A DNA stretch of 64,000 nucleotides from Bacteroidota bacterium (GTDB taxonomy: Bacteria > Bacteroidota > Bacteroidia > Cytophagales > Cyclobacteriaceae): NCBI GenBank assembly GCA_023428695.1, contig JAEYWY010000028.1, positions 62,001 to 126,000 on the forward strand, read 5' to 3'. Position numbers and translations under genes: made by a program. Positions 16,426 to 25,165 of the stretch are shown here, one piece after another. Numbering within the stretch: the first letter of the stretch is position 1; every line of letters starts with the position of its first letter. The notes beneath the pieces are model-generated. The model was not told the DNA's origin. It saw only the letters and a list, made by a program, of their open reading frames with translations, and ran no database searches.

Positions 16426-17775
16426 ATGGAACAAGCTATCATCGCCATTTTTATCCTCGGGTATCTCTGCATAGCCCTGGAACATATAATCAACATTAAT
16501 AAGACAGCTTCGGCTCTTCTTACAGGTGTCCTATGCTGGACGCTCCTTGTTTTTGCGACTCCATCCGACAGCCTGCTTAGCAGCAACCTTTACACTGGTG
16601 CTGCAGCAGTCATTGGCCTCGGGAACCCGGAGTTTGCAAACATGGACCCGTCCTCGCGATACCTTGAGTTCGCACTTTTTGAGCTTACAAATCACCTCGC
16701 TGCAATCGCACAAATCATTTTCTTCCTGATGGGTGCCATGACCATCGTAGAATTGGTCGACGCTCATCACGGATTCCGGTTCATCACAGACCGGATTCGA
16801 ACCAGTCGTTATACGACGCTCCTTTGGGTTGTCTGTATTGTCACCTTCTTCCTTTCGGCGATACTTGATAACCTTACGACATCCATTGTCATGGTATCAC
16901 TCATTCGCAAGCTCGTTCACAATCACGAAGAGCGGATGTTCTTTGCCGGGATGGTCATCATCGCTGCCAACGCCGGCGGTGCATGGACTCCTATTGGAGA
17001 CATCACAACGACTATGCTATGGATAGGTGGACAGATCACGACGGTATCCATTATGAAATCGCTTTTTATACCATCCATTGTGTGCCTGATTGCCCCGCTG
17101 ATTTACCTTACTTTCACAATGAAGGGTAAAGTGGGACCTCCGGTGCATACTGAATATGAGCCAGTCAAAGGAAGTCGTCTCATGCTCTTCCTTGGTGTTG
17201 GTGCTCTGGTATCCGTGCCGATATTCAAGACATACACACACCTGCCGCCGTACATGGGCATGTTGTTAGGCCTCGGGATTCTTTGGGTCGCTTCGGAGCT
17301 GATCCACCCGGATCTGGATGAAGCACAAAAGAAAAAGTACTCAGCCGCAGGTGCGCTTAGCCGCATCGATGTACCGAGTGTATTGTTCTTCGCTGGTATT
17401 TTACTGGCAGTAGCTTCACTTGAGACGATGCTTACATTACACAATTTTGCGGAACTCCTCGCCGACGTGTTTAAAGACAACCGGATTATCATTACCCTGA
17501 TTGGTGTGCTTTCAGCTGTGGTTGATAACGTTCCGCTTGTGGCTGCAAGTATGGGAATGTACTCGATGGATGTGTATCCGCAGGATCACATGATTTGGTC
17601 TTACCTCGCCTATTGCGCGGGAACGGGAGGCAGCATGTTGATCATCGGCTCAGCTGCCGGAGTAGCAGTCATGGGTATGGAGAAAATCGACTTTATCTGG
17701 TACGCGAAGCGGATGTCGCTCCTGGCAATGGGCGGATATCTGGCTGGCGCCGCCTGCTTTTTGCTGATGCACTGA
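16426..17775 (+). CDS. nhaD: NhaD-type Na+/H+ antiporter
   Basis: 449 residues, within the usual NhaD length, with about 11-13 membrane segments. Family-specific stretches are visible: the IALEHIININKTASALL start, IIFFLMGAMTIVELVDAH (about 100-118), FFLSAILDNLTTSIVM (about 142-157) and the conserved NAGGAWTPIGDITTTML (about 180-196), plus VDNVPLVAASMGMY near the C-terminus. It exchanges cytoplasmic Na+ (or Li+) for protons in the inner membrane and helps keep pH and sodium balance. It is preceded by a hairpin with a T tract and a 35-codon frame. The next gene follows 100 bases downstream, so it is probably monocistronic. Confidence 0.93.
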   Translation: MEQAIIAIFILGYLCIALEHIININKTASALLTGVLCWTLLVFATPSDSLLSSNLYTGAAAVIGLGNPEFANMDPSSRYLEFALFELTNHLAAIAQIIFFLMGAMTIVELVDAHHGFRFITDRIRTSRYTTLLWVVCIVTFFLSAILDNLTTSIVMVSLIRKLVHNHEERMFFAGMVIIAANAGGAWTPIGDITTTMLWIGGQITTVSIMKSLFIPSIVCLIAPLIYLTFTMKGKVGPPVHTEYEPVKGSRLMLFLGVGALVSVPIFKTYTHLPPYMGMLLGLGILWVASELIHPDLDEAQKKKYSAAGALSRIDVPSVLFFAGILLAVASLETMLTLHNFAELLADVFKDNRIIITLIGVLSAVVDNVPLVAASMGMYSMDVYPQDHMIWSYLAYCAGTGGSMLIIGSAAGVAVMGMEKIDFIWYAKRMSLLAMGGYLAGAACFLLMH

Positions 17776-17875
17776 CGTCAGAGGCGCCGTTTCCCCAAAA
17801 CAGGAACCGAACAACCACCCTGGAAGCCGATTCAACATTGGCGGTGGATGGAATACGTTTTTCACTTCCCGGTCG

Positions 17876-19570
17876 ATGATGAAACCGATTCGAGAAAGTA
17901 TTAATGAGTTTTTGAACAACCCTGGAAAACGCCGTGTATTGATTGTCGGCGCAGCGGCGGGTTTGTTGATCCTGTTTTTTATAATCATGAAACCCGCAGT
18001 TTTTGGACCCGATGAACTGTATATCGACAGCACCGCCACACCCGTGTCGGCACTGGTAAAAGATATTAATGTTGACCGGCCATATTATAACAAGAAGGTA
18101 CGGGAGAAAACGATTTCTTTCTACAGGAAGAATAACAACAAGACCCGATGGCTTGAATTTAATGCGCCAACAAGCTTTTACAAGACCTATGTCAACGCTA
18201 TCGAAGACGCCGAAAAATCCGGGCTCAATCCTGATCACTACGACCTGAAGAATATCCGAAAGGACGTTGACGAATTGTATGATAAAAAGGAGCGCGAAGC
18301 CGAAGACATTGCACGCCTCGACGTGCGCGTAACAGCGTCTGTGTTTTTGTTCACAACACATCTCCTTGAAGGCAGAATTCGTTATGCAGGCTTTGGCGAC
18401 GCAATCTGGAGTAAACACAAACCAGCCGAAGACGACATTGAACTCCTGCTGACTATTACTTCAGGTAAGCTATCCGATGTGTTTGAAGCATTACATCCCG
18501 AACATGAACAATACGAGAAACTCAGAAAAGCACTTAAGAGGTATCGCGAATTCGACAATGAATTCGAGATCAAACTAACCGCTGCAGCAAAAACAATCAA
18601 CCCCGGTGACAGCGACCGAAGCATTCCGTCTATAAGACGCCGCCTGAGTTTGACCGACTGCAAGCCATACAGTCCTGACGATTCACTGAAGTACGACGAT
18701 AAACTTGTCGATGCCATGAAGCAGTTTCAACGCCGACATGGCCTTGAGCCAGACGGCGTAATTGGAGAGACGACACGACAGTATCTCAACCAGTCACTCA
18801 GTCATAAAGCCGACCTCATTGAACTAAATCTCGAAAGACTTCGCTGGCGCCCGAAGAAATATGGCCCGGATTATATATCGATCAATATTCCGGAGTACAT
18901 GCTCCGCGTCTATAAGAACGGAAAGCAGAAAATGGAAATGCGAGTTGTGCTTGGTTCTGAATACAATTCTACACCAGTATTCAGCGACACGATCGAATAC
19001 ATCGTGTTTAGTCCAACCTGGAACGTACCTGCCAGTATCACGGAAGAGGAATTTGTTCCAAAACTAAAGGAAGATCCAGAACGCCTTGATCCGAATCGTT
19101 TTATCGTCTACAAAAATGGAGAGAAGGTAGATCCATCTGACGTTGATTGGGAAGATGACGACCTCAATCTGGACGAATTCCGTATCGTGGAGAACCCCGG
19201 CGAAATGAATTCGCTTGGTCACGTCAAATTTATGTTACCTAATCAATACAACGTATATCTGCACGACACACCGGCAGAGCGTCTTTTCAGGGAAAACAAG
19301 CGCGCCTATAGCCACGGTTGTATCCGACTTGAAAAACCGGTTGATCTCGCGCGATTCCTCCTTGCTGAAAACGACATACGCTGGAATGACGACGAAATAA
19401 AGGAAGCCCTGTCACGCGAGGAACCACAGGACGTTCCTCTTGAGAAAAAGTATCCCGTCGAAATCGAATACCGCACTGTCTGGATTGACGACAACGGGCT
19501 TGTGAACTTCCGGGAAGATATTTACGATCACGACAAACGACAGCTTGCTCTCCTGAAAAAGCTTGAATAA
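17876..19570 (+). CDS. YcbB-like L,D-transpeptidase
   Basis: 564 residues. A membrane anchor (about 20-38) leads into a periplasmic region. Residues about 60-245 are a YcbB-type scaffold, about 250-305 a peptidoglycan-binding domain (MKQFQRRHGLEPDGVIGETT), and about 332-500 a YkuD catalytic domain with His463, His480 and nucleophile Cys482 in YSHGCIRL. It would form 3-3 crosslinks between peptidoglycan stems or attach proteins to them. The catalytic domain has the substrate-lid insertion of the YcbB type (about 385-450). It converges on another L,D-transpeptidase-fold gene at 19634. An ATG at 17879 is an equally good start. Confidence 0.9.
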   Translation: MMKPIRESINEFLNNPGKRRVLIVGAAAGLLILFFIIMKPAVFGPDELYIDSTATPVSALVKDINVDRPYYNKKVREKTISFYRKNNNKTRWLEFNAPTSFYKTYVNAIEDAEKSGLNPDHYDLKNIRKDVDELYDKKEREAEDIARLDVRVTASVFLFTTHLLEGRIRYAGFGDAIWSKHKPAEDDIELLLTITSGKLSDVFEALHPEHEQYEKLRKALKRYREFDNEFEIKLTAAAKTINPGDSDRSIPSIRRRLSLTDCKPYSPDDSLKYDDKLVDAMKQFQRRHGLEPDGVIGETTRQYLNQSLSHKADLIELNLERLRWRPKKYGPDYISINIPEYMLRVYKNGKQKMEMRVVLGSEYNSTPVFSDTIEYIVFSPTWNVPASITEEEFVPKLKEDPERLDPNRFIVYKNGEKVDPSDVDWEDDDLNLDEFRIVENPGEMNSLGHVKFMLPNQYNVYLHDTPAERLFRENKRAYSHGCIRLEKPVDLARFLLAENDIRWNDDEIKEALSREEPQDVPLEKKYPVEIEYRTVWIDDNGLVNFREDIYDHDKRQLALLKKLE

Positions 19571-19597
19571 AGGCAGGAAAGTTCATAGACAAGACCC

Positions 19598-19619
19598 ACC
19601 CTGCGCCTTAGCGGTTAAG
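19598..19619. repeat. Dispersed GC-rich repeat, copy D (short)
   Basis: CCCTGCGCCTTAGCGGTTAAG in the gap between convergent genes matches the TCCGCGCCTTTGCGGTTTTT end of copy B (reverse strand) with few changes. It is a short fragment of the same repeat type. Confidence 0.35.
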
Positions 19620-19633
19620 TGGTGCAACCGTAA

Positions 19634-20425
19634 CTAGATTTCGGCTATGACATTTGGAAATAGCGCCTCCATCTTCAGATGTTGGGAGCTATTCAAATAC
19701 GTTGAATCATTGAAGTACGCGAAGATCATCGTTTTGTCTTTGATGGTGTCGATCACTTTCTTCGCTAACTGCTTTGGCAATGCAGGACATCCCTGGCTCC
19801 GGCCGATTCTTCCATATCTGCGTGCCCATTCTTCGCTGACATATTTCGCATCGTGCATCACCACCGCACGGCGCCTCATGTTATTATTGAAGCGGCCATC
19901 CATGCCATCAAGTCGCATACTATAGCCTTTGCTTCCGATGTACGTCTCTCCGGTGAGATAAAACCCCATGCTACTTTGATTCGAATGCGGAACATTTGAA
20001 AATGATGTTGCCATGTTTTCGCCAGTGTTCCTGCCATGACTCACCAGGGAATGAAACAAGACTTCTCTCGTGTCAAGGTTAACCGTGTAAAAACGTTTTT
20101 CTGTACTGGGCAGTGTGAAATCAATAAATGATACGACGCGTTTATCTGAAAGCTTTTCCTGGGCGAGCAGCGAATGATAGCCCATCATGCCATACCGGAA
20201 TACTTCAAATTTCATTTTGTATTTCGCAAGGCCGAGGGCTTGATACAACGCACGTACTGAGTCATTGAAATTCACGGCCGTCAGCTTTCCCCCGAAGCCC
20301 TTGCTGGACGCAAGTTTGACTTTGGGATAAGTCTTTTTTGCCGCATGTACAGATTCAAATGAAATACTGCTGGCTATTATCACAACAGATGCAACCAGCA
20401 GAAAAAGTAAGAGGAGTCTTTTCAT
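19634..20425 (-). CDS. Murein L,D-transpeptidase catalytic-domain protein (YkuD_2)
   Basis: 263 residues with a signal peptide (about 1-29). The remainder matches the YkuD_2 family: FIDFTLPSTEKRFYTVNLDTREVLF, a conserved SHGRNTG, MGFYLTGETY and the active-site region RIGRSQGCPALP, with putative nucleophile Cys213 and His191 in VVMHDA. It is a predicted periplasmic enzyme acting on peptidoglycan stem peptides; whether it transfers or cleaves is not known. It differs from the YcbB-type enzyme next door (no anchor, no peptidoglycan-binding domain), so the two probably have distinct roles. Upstream lies an 86-base gap to the MBL-rhodanese gene. Confidence 0.88.
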   Translation of the reverse strand: MKRLLLLFLLVASVVIIASSISFESVHAAKKTYPKVKLASSKGFGGKLTAVNFNDSVRALYQALGLAKYKMKFEVFRYGMMGYHSLLAQEKLSDKRVVSFIDFTLPSTEKRFYTVNLDTREVLFHSLVSHGRNTGENMATSFSNVPHSNQSSMGFYLTGETYIGSKGYSMRLDGMDGRFNNNMRRRAVVMHDAKYVSEEWARRYGRIGRSQGCPALPKQLAKKVIDTIKDKTMIFAYFNDSTYLNSSQHLKMEALFPNVIAEI

Positions 20426-20511
20426 TTATTCAGGGTTGGTTTGAAAGTCCTCTGAATAACTTCGTGGTCGTCATAATAATTCCCTTTTTAAGCGCACGTC
20501 AGGAGAGAAAA

Positions 20512-21936
20512 TCATTGTTGTCCGGATGCAGCCTCGTCATTAACTACCCCCTGTTCGGTTGGGATTTTTGTATCGAGTATGGCTTTCATTCCGCCATCAA
20601 CATCTATAATGTTATCCCAGCCGCGCGCCCGAAGAATTGAAGCGGCAATCATCGAACGATAGCCGCCTGCGCAGTGCATATACACTTCACCTTCTTTCGG
20701 AATTTCACTCAGATGTTCATTCATAAAATCAAGCGGAATGTTTTCAGCACCCTTAACTCTTGTGATTTCGTACTCGGTCGGTTTTCGAACATCCACTACA
20801 TGCAGATCACCGTGGAGATACCGTTTTTCAAATTCCTCTGCTGAAATTGAATCAATGGTATCCATTTCCTTTCCGGCCTGCACCCACGATTTGAATCCAC
20901 CGTTCAAATATCCGAGGGTGTTATCGTAACCAACTCGTGCAAGTCTTGTCACGACTTCGCGTTCCCGGCCGGGGTCAGTAATCAGAAGAATGGGATGATT
21001 AACACCGGGAATGAGTGCACCTACCCATGGGGCAAAACTTCCGTCAATGCCAATGTTGATCGAGTTTGGAATAAATCCCTTACGGAATGTTTGTGGTGCC
21101 CGTGTGTCGAGTACCAGCGCTCCGCTTTCATTGGCGACCATTTCAAATTCATCCACTCCAAGCGCACGGGTTCCTTTGTCCATTACGGTATCAATGCTTT
21201 CATATCCCTCGCGATTCATTTTTACGTTCTCAGGGAAATAGGCCGGCGGTGGCAGTAGACCGGAGGTCACTTCATTTATAAATTCGTCACGCGTCATGGA
21301 AGCACGAAGCGCATAATTGAATTTCTTCTGGTTACCCAGTGTATCGACAGTTTCTTTGCTCATGTGTTTTCCGCACGCCGATCCTGCGCCGTGTGCAGGA
21401 TAGACAATAATCGAATCGTCAAGTGGCATGATGCGGGTCCGTAGAGAATCGTACAACATTCCGGCTAGTTCCTCCTGCGTCATGTTCGTCGCTTTCTGTG
21501 CAAGGTCCGGTCTTCCAACGTCACCAAGGAACAACGTGTCGCCGCTGAAGATCGCATAGTCTTTACCATCGTGATCCTTCAGCAAGTACGTCGTAGATTC
21601 GAGAGTATGTCCCGGTGTGTGCAGTGCCTTAAGGGTCAGTTCACCGATGCGAAACTCCTCACCGTCTTTGGCGATGTACGCATCGAATGTTGGGTTGGCT
21701 TTTGGTCCGTATACGATCGTGGCACCTGTCTGGCGGGCAAGATCAATGTGGCCTGAAACAAAGTCGGCGTGAAAGTGTGTTTCGAACACATACTTGATGG
21801 TAGCTCCGTTCTTTTTTGCCCGTTCAATGTACGGCGCAACTTCCCGTAGCGGGTCAATGATGGCCGCCTCTCCCTTCGATTCAATGTAATAAGCCCCTTG
21901 TGCAAGGCAGCCGGTATAAATCTGTTCGACTTTCAT
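20512..21936 (-). CDS. MBL-fold hydrolase with two rhodanese domains (persulfide dioxygenase-like)
   Basis: 474 residues, cytosolic. Residues 1-240 are an ETHE1-type MBL domain with THFHAD (His54, His56, Asp58), His110, Asp133 and His182, ligands for one iron. Two rhodanese domains follow (about 260-355 and 362-460). The second has the catalytic Cys422 in MHCAGGYRS; the first has ITDPGRE in the same loop and lacks the Cys, so it is likely structural. The family oxidises glutathione or other low-molecular-weight persulfides and moves sulfane sulfur. A Crp/Fnr regulator lies 80 bases upstream on the same strand and may control it. Confidence 0.9.
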   Translation of the reverse strand: MKVEQIYTGCLAQGAYYIESKGEAAIIDPLREVAPYIERAKKNGATIKYVFETHFHADFVSGHIDLARQTGATIVYGPKANPTFDAYIAKDGEEFRIGELTLKALHTPGHTLESTTYLLKDHDGKDYAIFSGDTLFLGDVGRPDLAQKATNMTQEELAGMLYDSLRTRIMPLDDSIIVYPAHGAGSACGKHMSKETVDTLGNQKKFNYALRASMTRDEFINEVTSGLLPPPAYFPENVKMNREGYESIDTVMDKGTRALGVDEFEMVANESGALVLDTRAPQTFRKGFIPNSINIGIDGSFAPWVGALIPGVNHPILLITDPGREREVVTRLARVGYDNTLGYLNGGFKSWVQAGKEMDTIDSISAEEFEKRYLHGDLHVVDVRKPTEYEITRVKGAENIPLDFMNEHLSEIPKEGEVYMHCAGGYRSMIAASILRARGWDNIIDVDGGMKAILDTKIPTEQGVVNDEAASGQQ

Positions 21937-22016
21937 ATTCCGTCAATTTAGGACCAAATCAAAGTATAACCGCTTGCAAAGGTAAAAAATTACAGCAGAG
22001 AAGGAAGTGCCTAAAG

Positions 22017-22652
22017 TCACAGAGAAATGTTGGTAATTTCGCTACGGGAAATGGCAATCCGATTCCGCGATTCCAGTTTCTTGAGCAGGCGCGAAATCAC
22101 CTCCCGTGAGGAATTCAGGTCGGTCGCGATCTCCTGGTGGGTCATGTGAATCGTATCCGACTTGAACGTTTCAAACTGCCGCTTGAGGAAGAACTCCAGT
22201 TTTTCATCCATGGAATGAAAAGCTATCTGGTCGATGACCTGAAGCAATTCCTCAAACCTGAGACGGTATGTCTCCAGGACAAAATAGTACCAACTTTTGT
22301 GTTCGCGCATCAGGCCGTCCATGTGTTGGATCGGGATGGCCAGTGCTACAACTTTTGAAATTGCTTTGGCCTTGACCTCACTCAGCTCGTTTCGTGTGGC
22401 GCAGATCATTGACAGGGCGCATGCGTTGCCAGGCTCGAGATGATACAGGAAGAACTCTTCCCCCTCAGTGCCCTCACGGTACAGCTTAACCCGCCCTTCG
22501 AGTATCAGCAGTGTGTTCTTGAAATACTGACCTGTCCTCATAAGGAGGTCACCCTCTTCAAAATGGATGATGTTTCCGATCTTCTTCAGATGCTCGGTGA
22601 GTGCGGCATCAAAATTCGGAAAAAGAATCTCAATCTCGGATGTCCCTGCCAT
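22017..22652 (-). CDS. Crp/Fnr family transcriptional regulator
   Basis: 211 residues. A cyclic-nucleotide-binding-type beta-roll spans about 15-125 (GDLLMRTGQYFKNTLLILEG, then FFLYHLEPGNACAL), followed by a dimer helix. The winged helix-turn-helix lies at about 168-200 (MTHQEIATDLNSSREVISRL). No FNR-type iron-sulfur Cys cluster is evident at the N-terminus, and the effector is unknown. It sits directly upstream of the MBL-rhodanese gene; a regulator of this type beside a persulfide-handling gene suggests sulfide or redox sensing (inference). An exact TAnnTTTG element lies 46 bases upstream of the start. Confidence 0.92.
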   Translation of the reverse strand: MAGTSEIEILFPNFDAALTEHLKKIGNIIHFEEGDLLMRTGQYFKNTLLILEGRVKLYREGTEGEEFFLYHLEPGNACALSMICATRNELSEVKAKAISKVVALAIPIQHMDGLMREHKSWYYFVLETYRLRFEELLQVIDQIAFHSMDEKLEFFLKRQFETFKSDTIHMTHQEIATDLNSSREVISRLLKKLESRNRIAISRSEITNISL

Positions 22653-22697
22653 GCGTTCCTGTGTCTGCTGTAAAAATAGTCGGCCGGGGCTTAACTA

Positions 22698-22705
22698 CAA
22701 AAGTA
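22698..22705 (-). promoter_or_regulatory. Exact -7 element upstream of the Crp/Fnr gene
   Basis: On the minus strand TACTTTTG matches TAnnTTTG exactly. The -33 region is weak (GTTC at 18 bases). It gives a leader of roughly 40 bases for the regulator and probably drives the regulator-MBL pair. Confidence 0.45.
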
Positions 22706-22712
22706 TAGTCAG

Positions 22713-22847
22713 CTATCCTGGGAGAACAGCGCTACATTGGCCGAGAATTACCCAGATAATGATAAACACGATAATGGTCCCGAAACAGCCGCCGCCGAGT
22801 TTCTTGGCACCGTAGCCGGCAATCAATGCGCGAAAGAAGTTATTCAT
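22713..22847 (-). CDS. Gly-rich single-span membrane microprotein
   Basis: 44 residues from the ATG at 22847: MNNFFRALIAGYGAKKLGGG and then CFGTIIVFIIIWVILG. The frame continues upstream to a TTG but only with unlikely sequence, so the short form is preferred. A charged AKK/GGG hinge precedes one membrane helix (about 21-37). I believe similar microproteins occur in other Bacteroidota (memory, unchecked). Role unknown. It lies 80 bases after a 64-residue membrane protein on the same strand, possibly cotranscribed. Confidence 0.6.
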   Translation of the reverse strand: MNNFFRALIAGYGAKKLGGGCFGTIIVFIIIWVILGQCSAVLPG

Positions 22848-22927
22848 ACGAAACGTTTTTTCTTTGGGATTAAAAGACGTGCCAGGCGACGCAACACGTT
22901 CTTGCGCATGCACTTCTGCGCCGTGCC

Positions 22928-23122
22928 TCAATCATCGAACAAGTCAGACAAAATCGTTTCGTCTTTGAGGACGTTTATGATCAGCCAGGTTAGTCCGATG
23001 GATATTGCAAGAAGAAAGACCAGCAGCGAACCCAGTGTCATCGAAAGTTCGGCCAGATACAGGATAAAAGCTATTACTATTAGCAAAAAAAGTCCGCGCA
23101 ATACAAGGCTTGTCCAACTCAT
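22928..23122 (-). CDS. Small two-helix membrane protein, unknown function
   Basis: 64 residues: two hydrophobic helices (about 7-27 and 30-50) with a short acidic tail (LKDETILSDLFDD). The helices and charged end suggest an inner-membrane protein with a cytosolic tail. No family recognised. A perfect 6-bp inverted repeat (GTTCGT-6 bases-ACGAAC, 23125-23142) lies directly before its start and could be an operator or a hairpin. An overlapping frame (22944-23147) was rejected as less protein-like. Confidence 0.6.
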   Translation of the reverse strand: MSWTSLVLRGLFLLIVIAFILYLAELSMTLGSLLVFLLAISIGLTWLIINVLKDETILSDLFDD

Positions 23123-23199
23123 GAGTTCGTATTTGAACGAACCTCAATAATTGTAATGCCTGGCTGGCTGGTAAAGTTTTACGAAGTGGTCGTAGAAGA

Positions 23200-23775
23200 T
23201 TACGTCCCAGGTTTCAGAATAATTACGGTCATACTCTTTGGTCCGTGCGCGCCAAGAACCAGTGATTGCTCTATATCAGCAGTCTTTGACGGTCCGGCAA
23301 GAAACGATGCGAAAGCATAGTCACGCGTCCCGATACGCGTGTAGGCCTCATGCATGTCATTGACGATTTCATCGTGGTGGATCACAGCAATGAGGTGTTG
23401 ACTGATGAACGGCAGGACGGCATAATCAAGGCTTGCATTGGTGATCCAGACAGCACCGTTCTCAGCAATGCCAAATTCTGCGCGGACTATTGCCAAATCG
23501 CAGTCTTGAAACTCATGTGGTTTATGCGCGTCCCTGGCAAACCCCGGAAGCCCATCGTAGAAGGAAACGATTCGCTTCGCGTCGGGGAATTTTTTTTGAA
23601 TGAAATCCCGGATTGCTTCATCACCCTCCAGGGTTACGGCAGCGCCCCCTATTGCCGCGAGTTTTTCCGAAAACATTTCCGCCGATCCTCGCCCGGAAGA
23701 CGTCGTCGGTAGCATCGGCATCGTTGATCGGGATGATTTGGGAATTCGACTTAATATCTTATCACGGTCATTCAT
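23200..23775 (-). CDS. lutC: LutC/YkgG family lactate utilisation protein
   Basis: 191 residues with the LUD domain of LutC: an RDKILSRI start, FDxG-like IVSFYDGLPG region, AEFGIAENGAVWI, and the conserved FLAGPSKTADIEQSLVLGAHGP near the end. With LutA and LutB it forms the iron-sulfur L-lactate oxidation complex that feeds electrons into respiration (known from Bacillus and Shewanella). Its ATG overlaps the lutB stop by 4 bases, showing translational coupling. It is the last gene of the operon. Confidence 0.92.
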   Translation of the reverse strand: MNDRDKILSRIPKSSRSTMPMLPTTSSGRGSAEMFSEKLAAIGGAAVTLEGDEAIRDFIQKKFPDAKRIVSFYDGLPGFARDAHKPHEFQDCDLAIVRAEFGIAENGAVWITNASLDYAVLPFISQHLIAVIHHDEIVNDMHEAYTRIGTRDYAFASFLAGPSKTADIEQSLVLGAHGPKSMTVIILKPGT

Positions 23776-25154
23776 TTCCTCGTTCGGTTACGTTTGTACC
23801 ATTCCTGAAAACTCTCCGATGGTGGCTCAGGCATTTCCCGCTTTCGAAACCATGGGTTTAGATTGTTCTTCATGAGGAACGGCATGTATTTCATACCCCA
23901 TTTCAGCGCACTGCCCGAAAAGCTGTACCAACCTGATGAGCTCAATACCCATGAAAACATGTGCATCAGGCCACGCTTTGATGCAGGGGCATATCCTTTG
24001 CGAACAATAACCTGTCGCCATTTGTAAAGTTGATCATGAATATCAATCTTCACCGGACAGACGCTAGTACAAGAACCGCAGAGCGTGCTTGCAAAAGGAA
24101 GATCAGCATGCTTTGACATATCCAGTGCCGGGGCGAGAATTGAACCGATGGGACCGGCAATGGTATAATTGTAACTATGTCCGCCGCTACGGCGGTAGAC
24201 GGGACACGTATTCATACACGCGCCGCATCGTATGCATTTCAGCGCACTTCGAAAATCAGGTTCGGCAAGGCGTGTAGTCCTACCGTTGTCAAGCAATATG
24301 ACATGCATTTGCTGACCCTTTCCAGGGCGACGGAAATGACTCGAGTACGTTGTTATGGGTTGCCCTGTCGCGCTTCTTGCCAGCAGACGAAGAAATACGC
24401 CAAGGTCTTGTCTCCGCGGTACCAACTTCTCGATACCCATGCAGGCGATGTGCACATCGGCAAGCTGAACACCGAGGTCGGCATTGCCTTCATTCGTGCA
24501 AACTACAATTTCACCCGTTTCCGCCACGGCGAAGTTTACACCAGTGATCGCGACCTTGCTGCTAAGGAAATGTTGTCGCAGGTGGCGCCGCGCCGCTTCT
24601 GTCAAATACACAGGATCATCGGCGCCTTCCTTCGTCCCGAGGAATTGGTGAAACAACTCTCCTATTTCCGCCTTCTTCTTGTGAATACACGGTAACACGA
24701 TATGGCTTGGCGGTTCTCCCGCGAATTGTACGATTCGCTCACCCAAATCTGTGTCGACAACCTCAACCCCATTGGTATGCAGGAATTCGTTAAGTCCACA
24801 TTCTTCCGTAAGCATCGATTTACTCTTTACGATTCGCTTTTCCCCCGTGGCAGAAATCAAATCGAGGACGAGCTTGTTCAAAGACGATGCGCCGTCGGCC
24901 CAGTGAACATGAACTCCGTTGTCTTTCGCATGAGTCTCAAACTCCATCAGAAGGTCGTGGAGATTATCGAGAACGTATTCCTTGATTTTCGAGGCAGTGT
25001 TTCGCAACTCTTCCCACTCAGGGACTTGCCATGCGGCCTTGTCACGCTTTTGGCGAACAAACCAGAGCGTTTCATCATGCCACGAAACCCGATCGCGATC
25101 CCGGTTAAAAGCGGACGCATTCTCCGCATGTGTTTTTTTACTGGTTGCCGCCAT
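23772..25154 (-). CDS. lutB: LutB iron-sulfur lactate utilisation protein
   Basis: 460 residues. N-terminal LUD domain (about 60-290, with ITGVNFAVAETGEIVVCTNEG). Two 4Fe-4S Cys motifs follow: CIRCGACMNTCPVYR (near 310) and CGSCTSVCPVKIDIHDQL (near 355). A C-terminal region (about 380-450) carries the DUF3390-like stretch. It is the central electron-transfer subunit of the LutABC L-lactate oxidation complex, cytosolic or membrane-associated. It starts 11 bases after the lutA stop and overlaps lutC by 4 bases. Confidence 0.93.
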   Translation of the reverse strand: MAATSKKTHAENASAFNRDRDRVSWHDETLWFVRQKRDKAAWQVPEWEELRNTASKIKEYVLDNLHDLLMEFETHAKDNGVHVHWADGASSLNKLVLDLISATGEKRIVKSKSMLTEECGLNEFLHTNGVEVVDTDLGERIVQFAGEPPSHIVLPCIHKKKAEIGELFHQFLGTKEGADDPVYLTEAARRHLRQHFLSSKVAITGVNFAVAETGEIVVCTNEGNADLGVQLADVHIACMGIEKLVPRRQDLGVFLRLLARSATGQPITTYSSHFRRPGKGQQMHVILLDNGRTTRLAEPDFRSALKCIRCGACMNTCPVYRRSGGHSYNYTIAGPIGSILAPALDMSKHADLPFASTLCGSCTSVCPVKIDIHDQLYKWRQVIVRKGYAPASKRGLMHMFSWVLSSSGWYSFSGSALKWGMKYMPFLMKNNLNPWFRKREMPEPPSESFQEWYKRNRTRK

Positions 25155-25165
25155 GTCGCGTATTC

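Noticed and set aside
17693..18418. 241-codon frame antisense to the L,D-transpeptidase and nhaD end
   Set aside because: Overlaps two real genes completely and shows no domain.
24177..24695. 172-codon frame antisense to lutB
   Set aside because: Shadow of a well-supported gene on the other strand; sequence lacks protein-like features.
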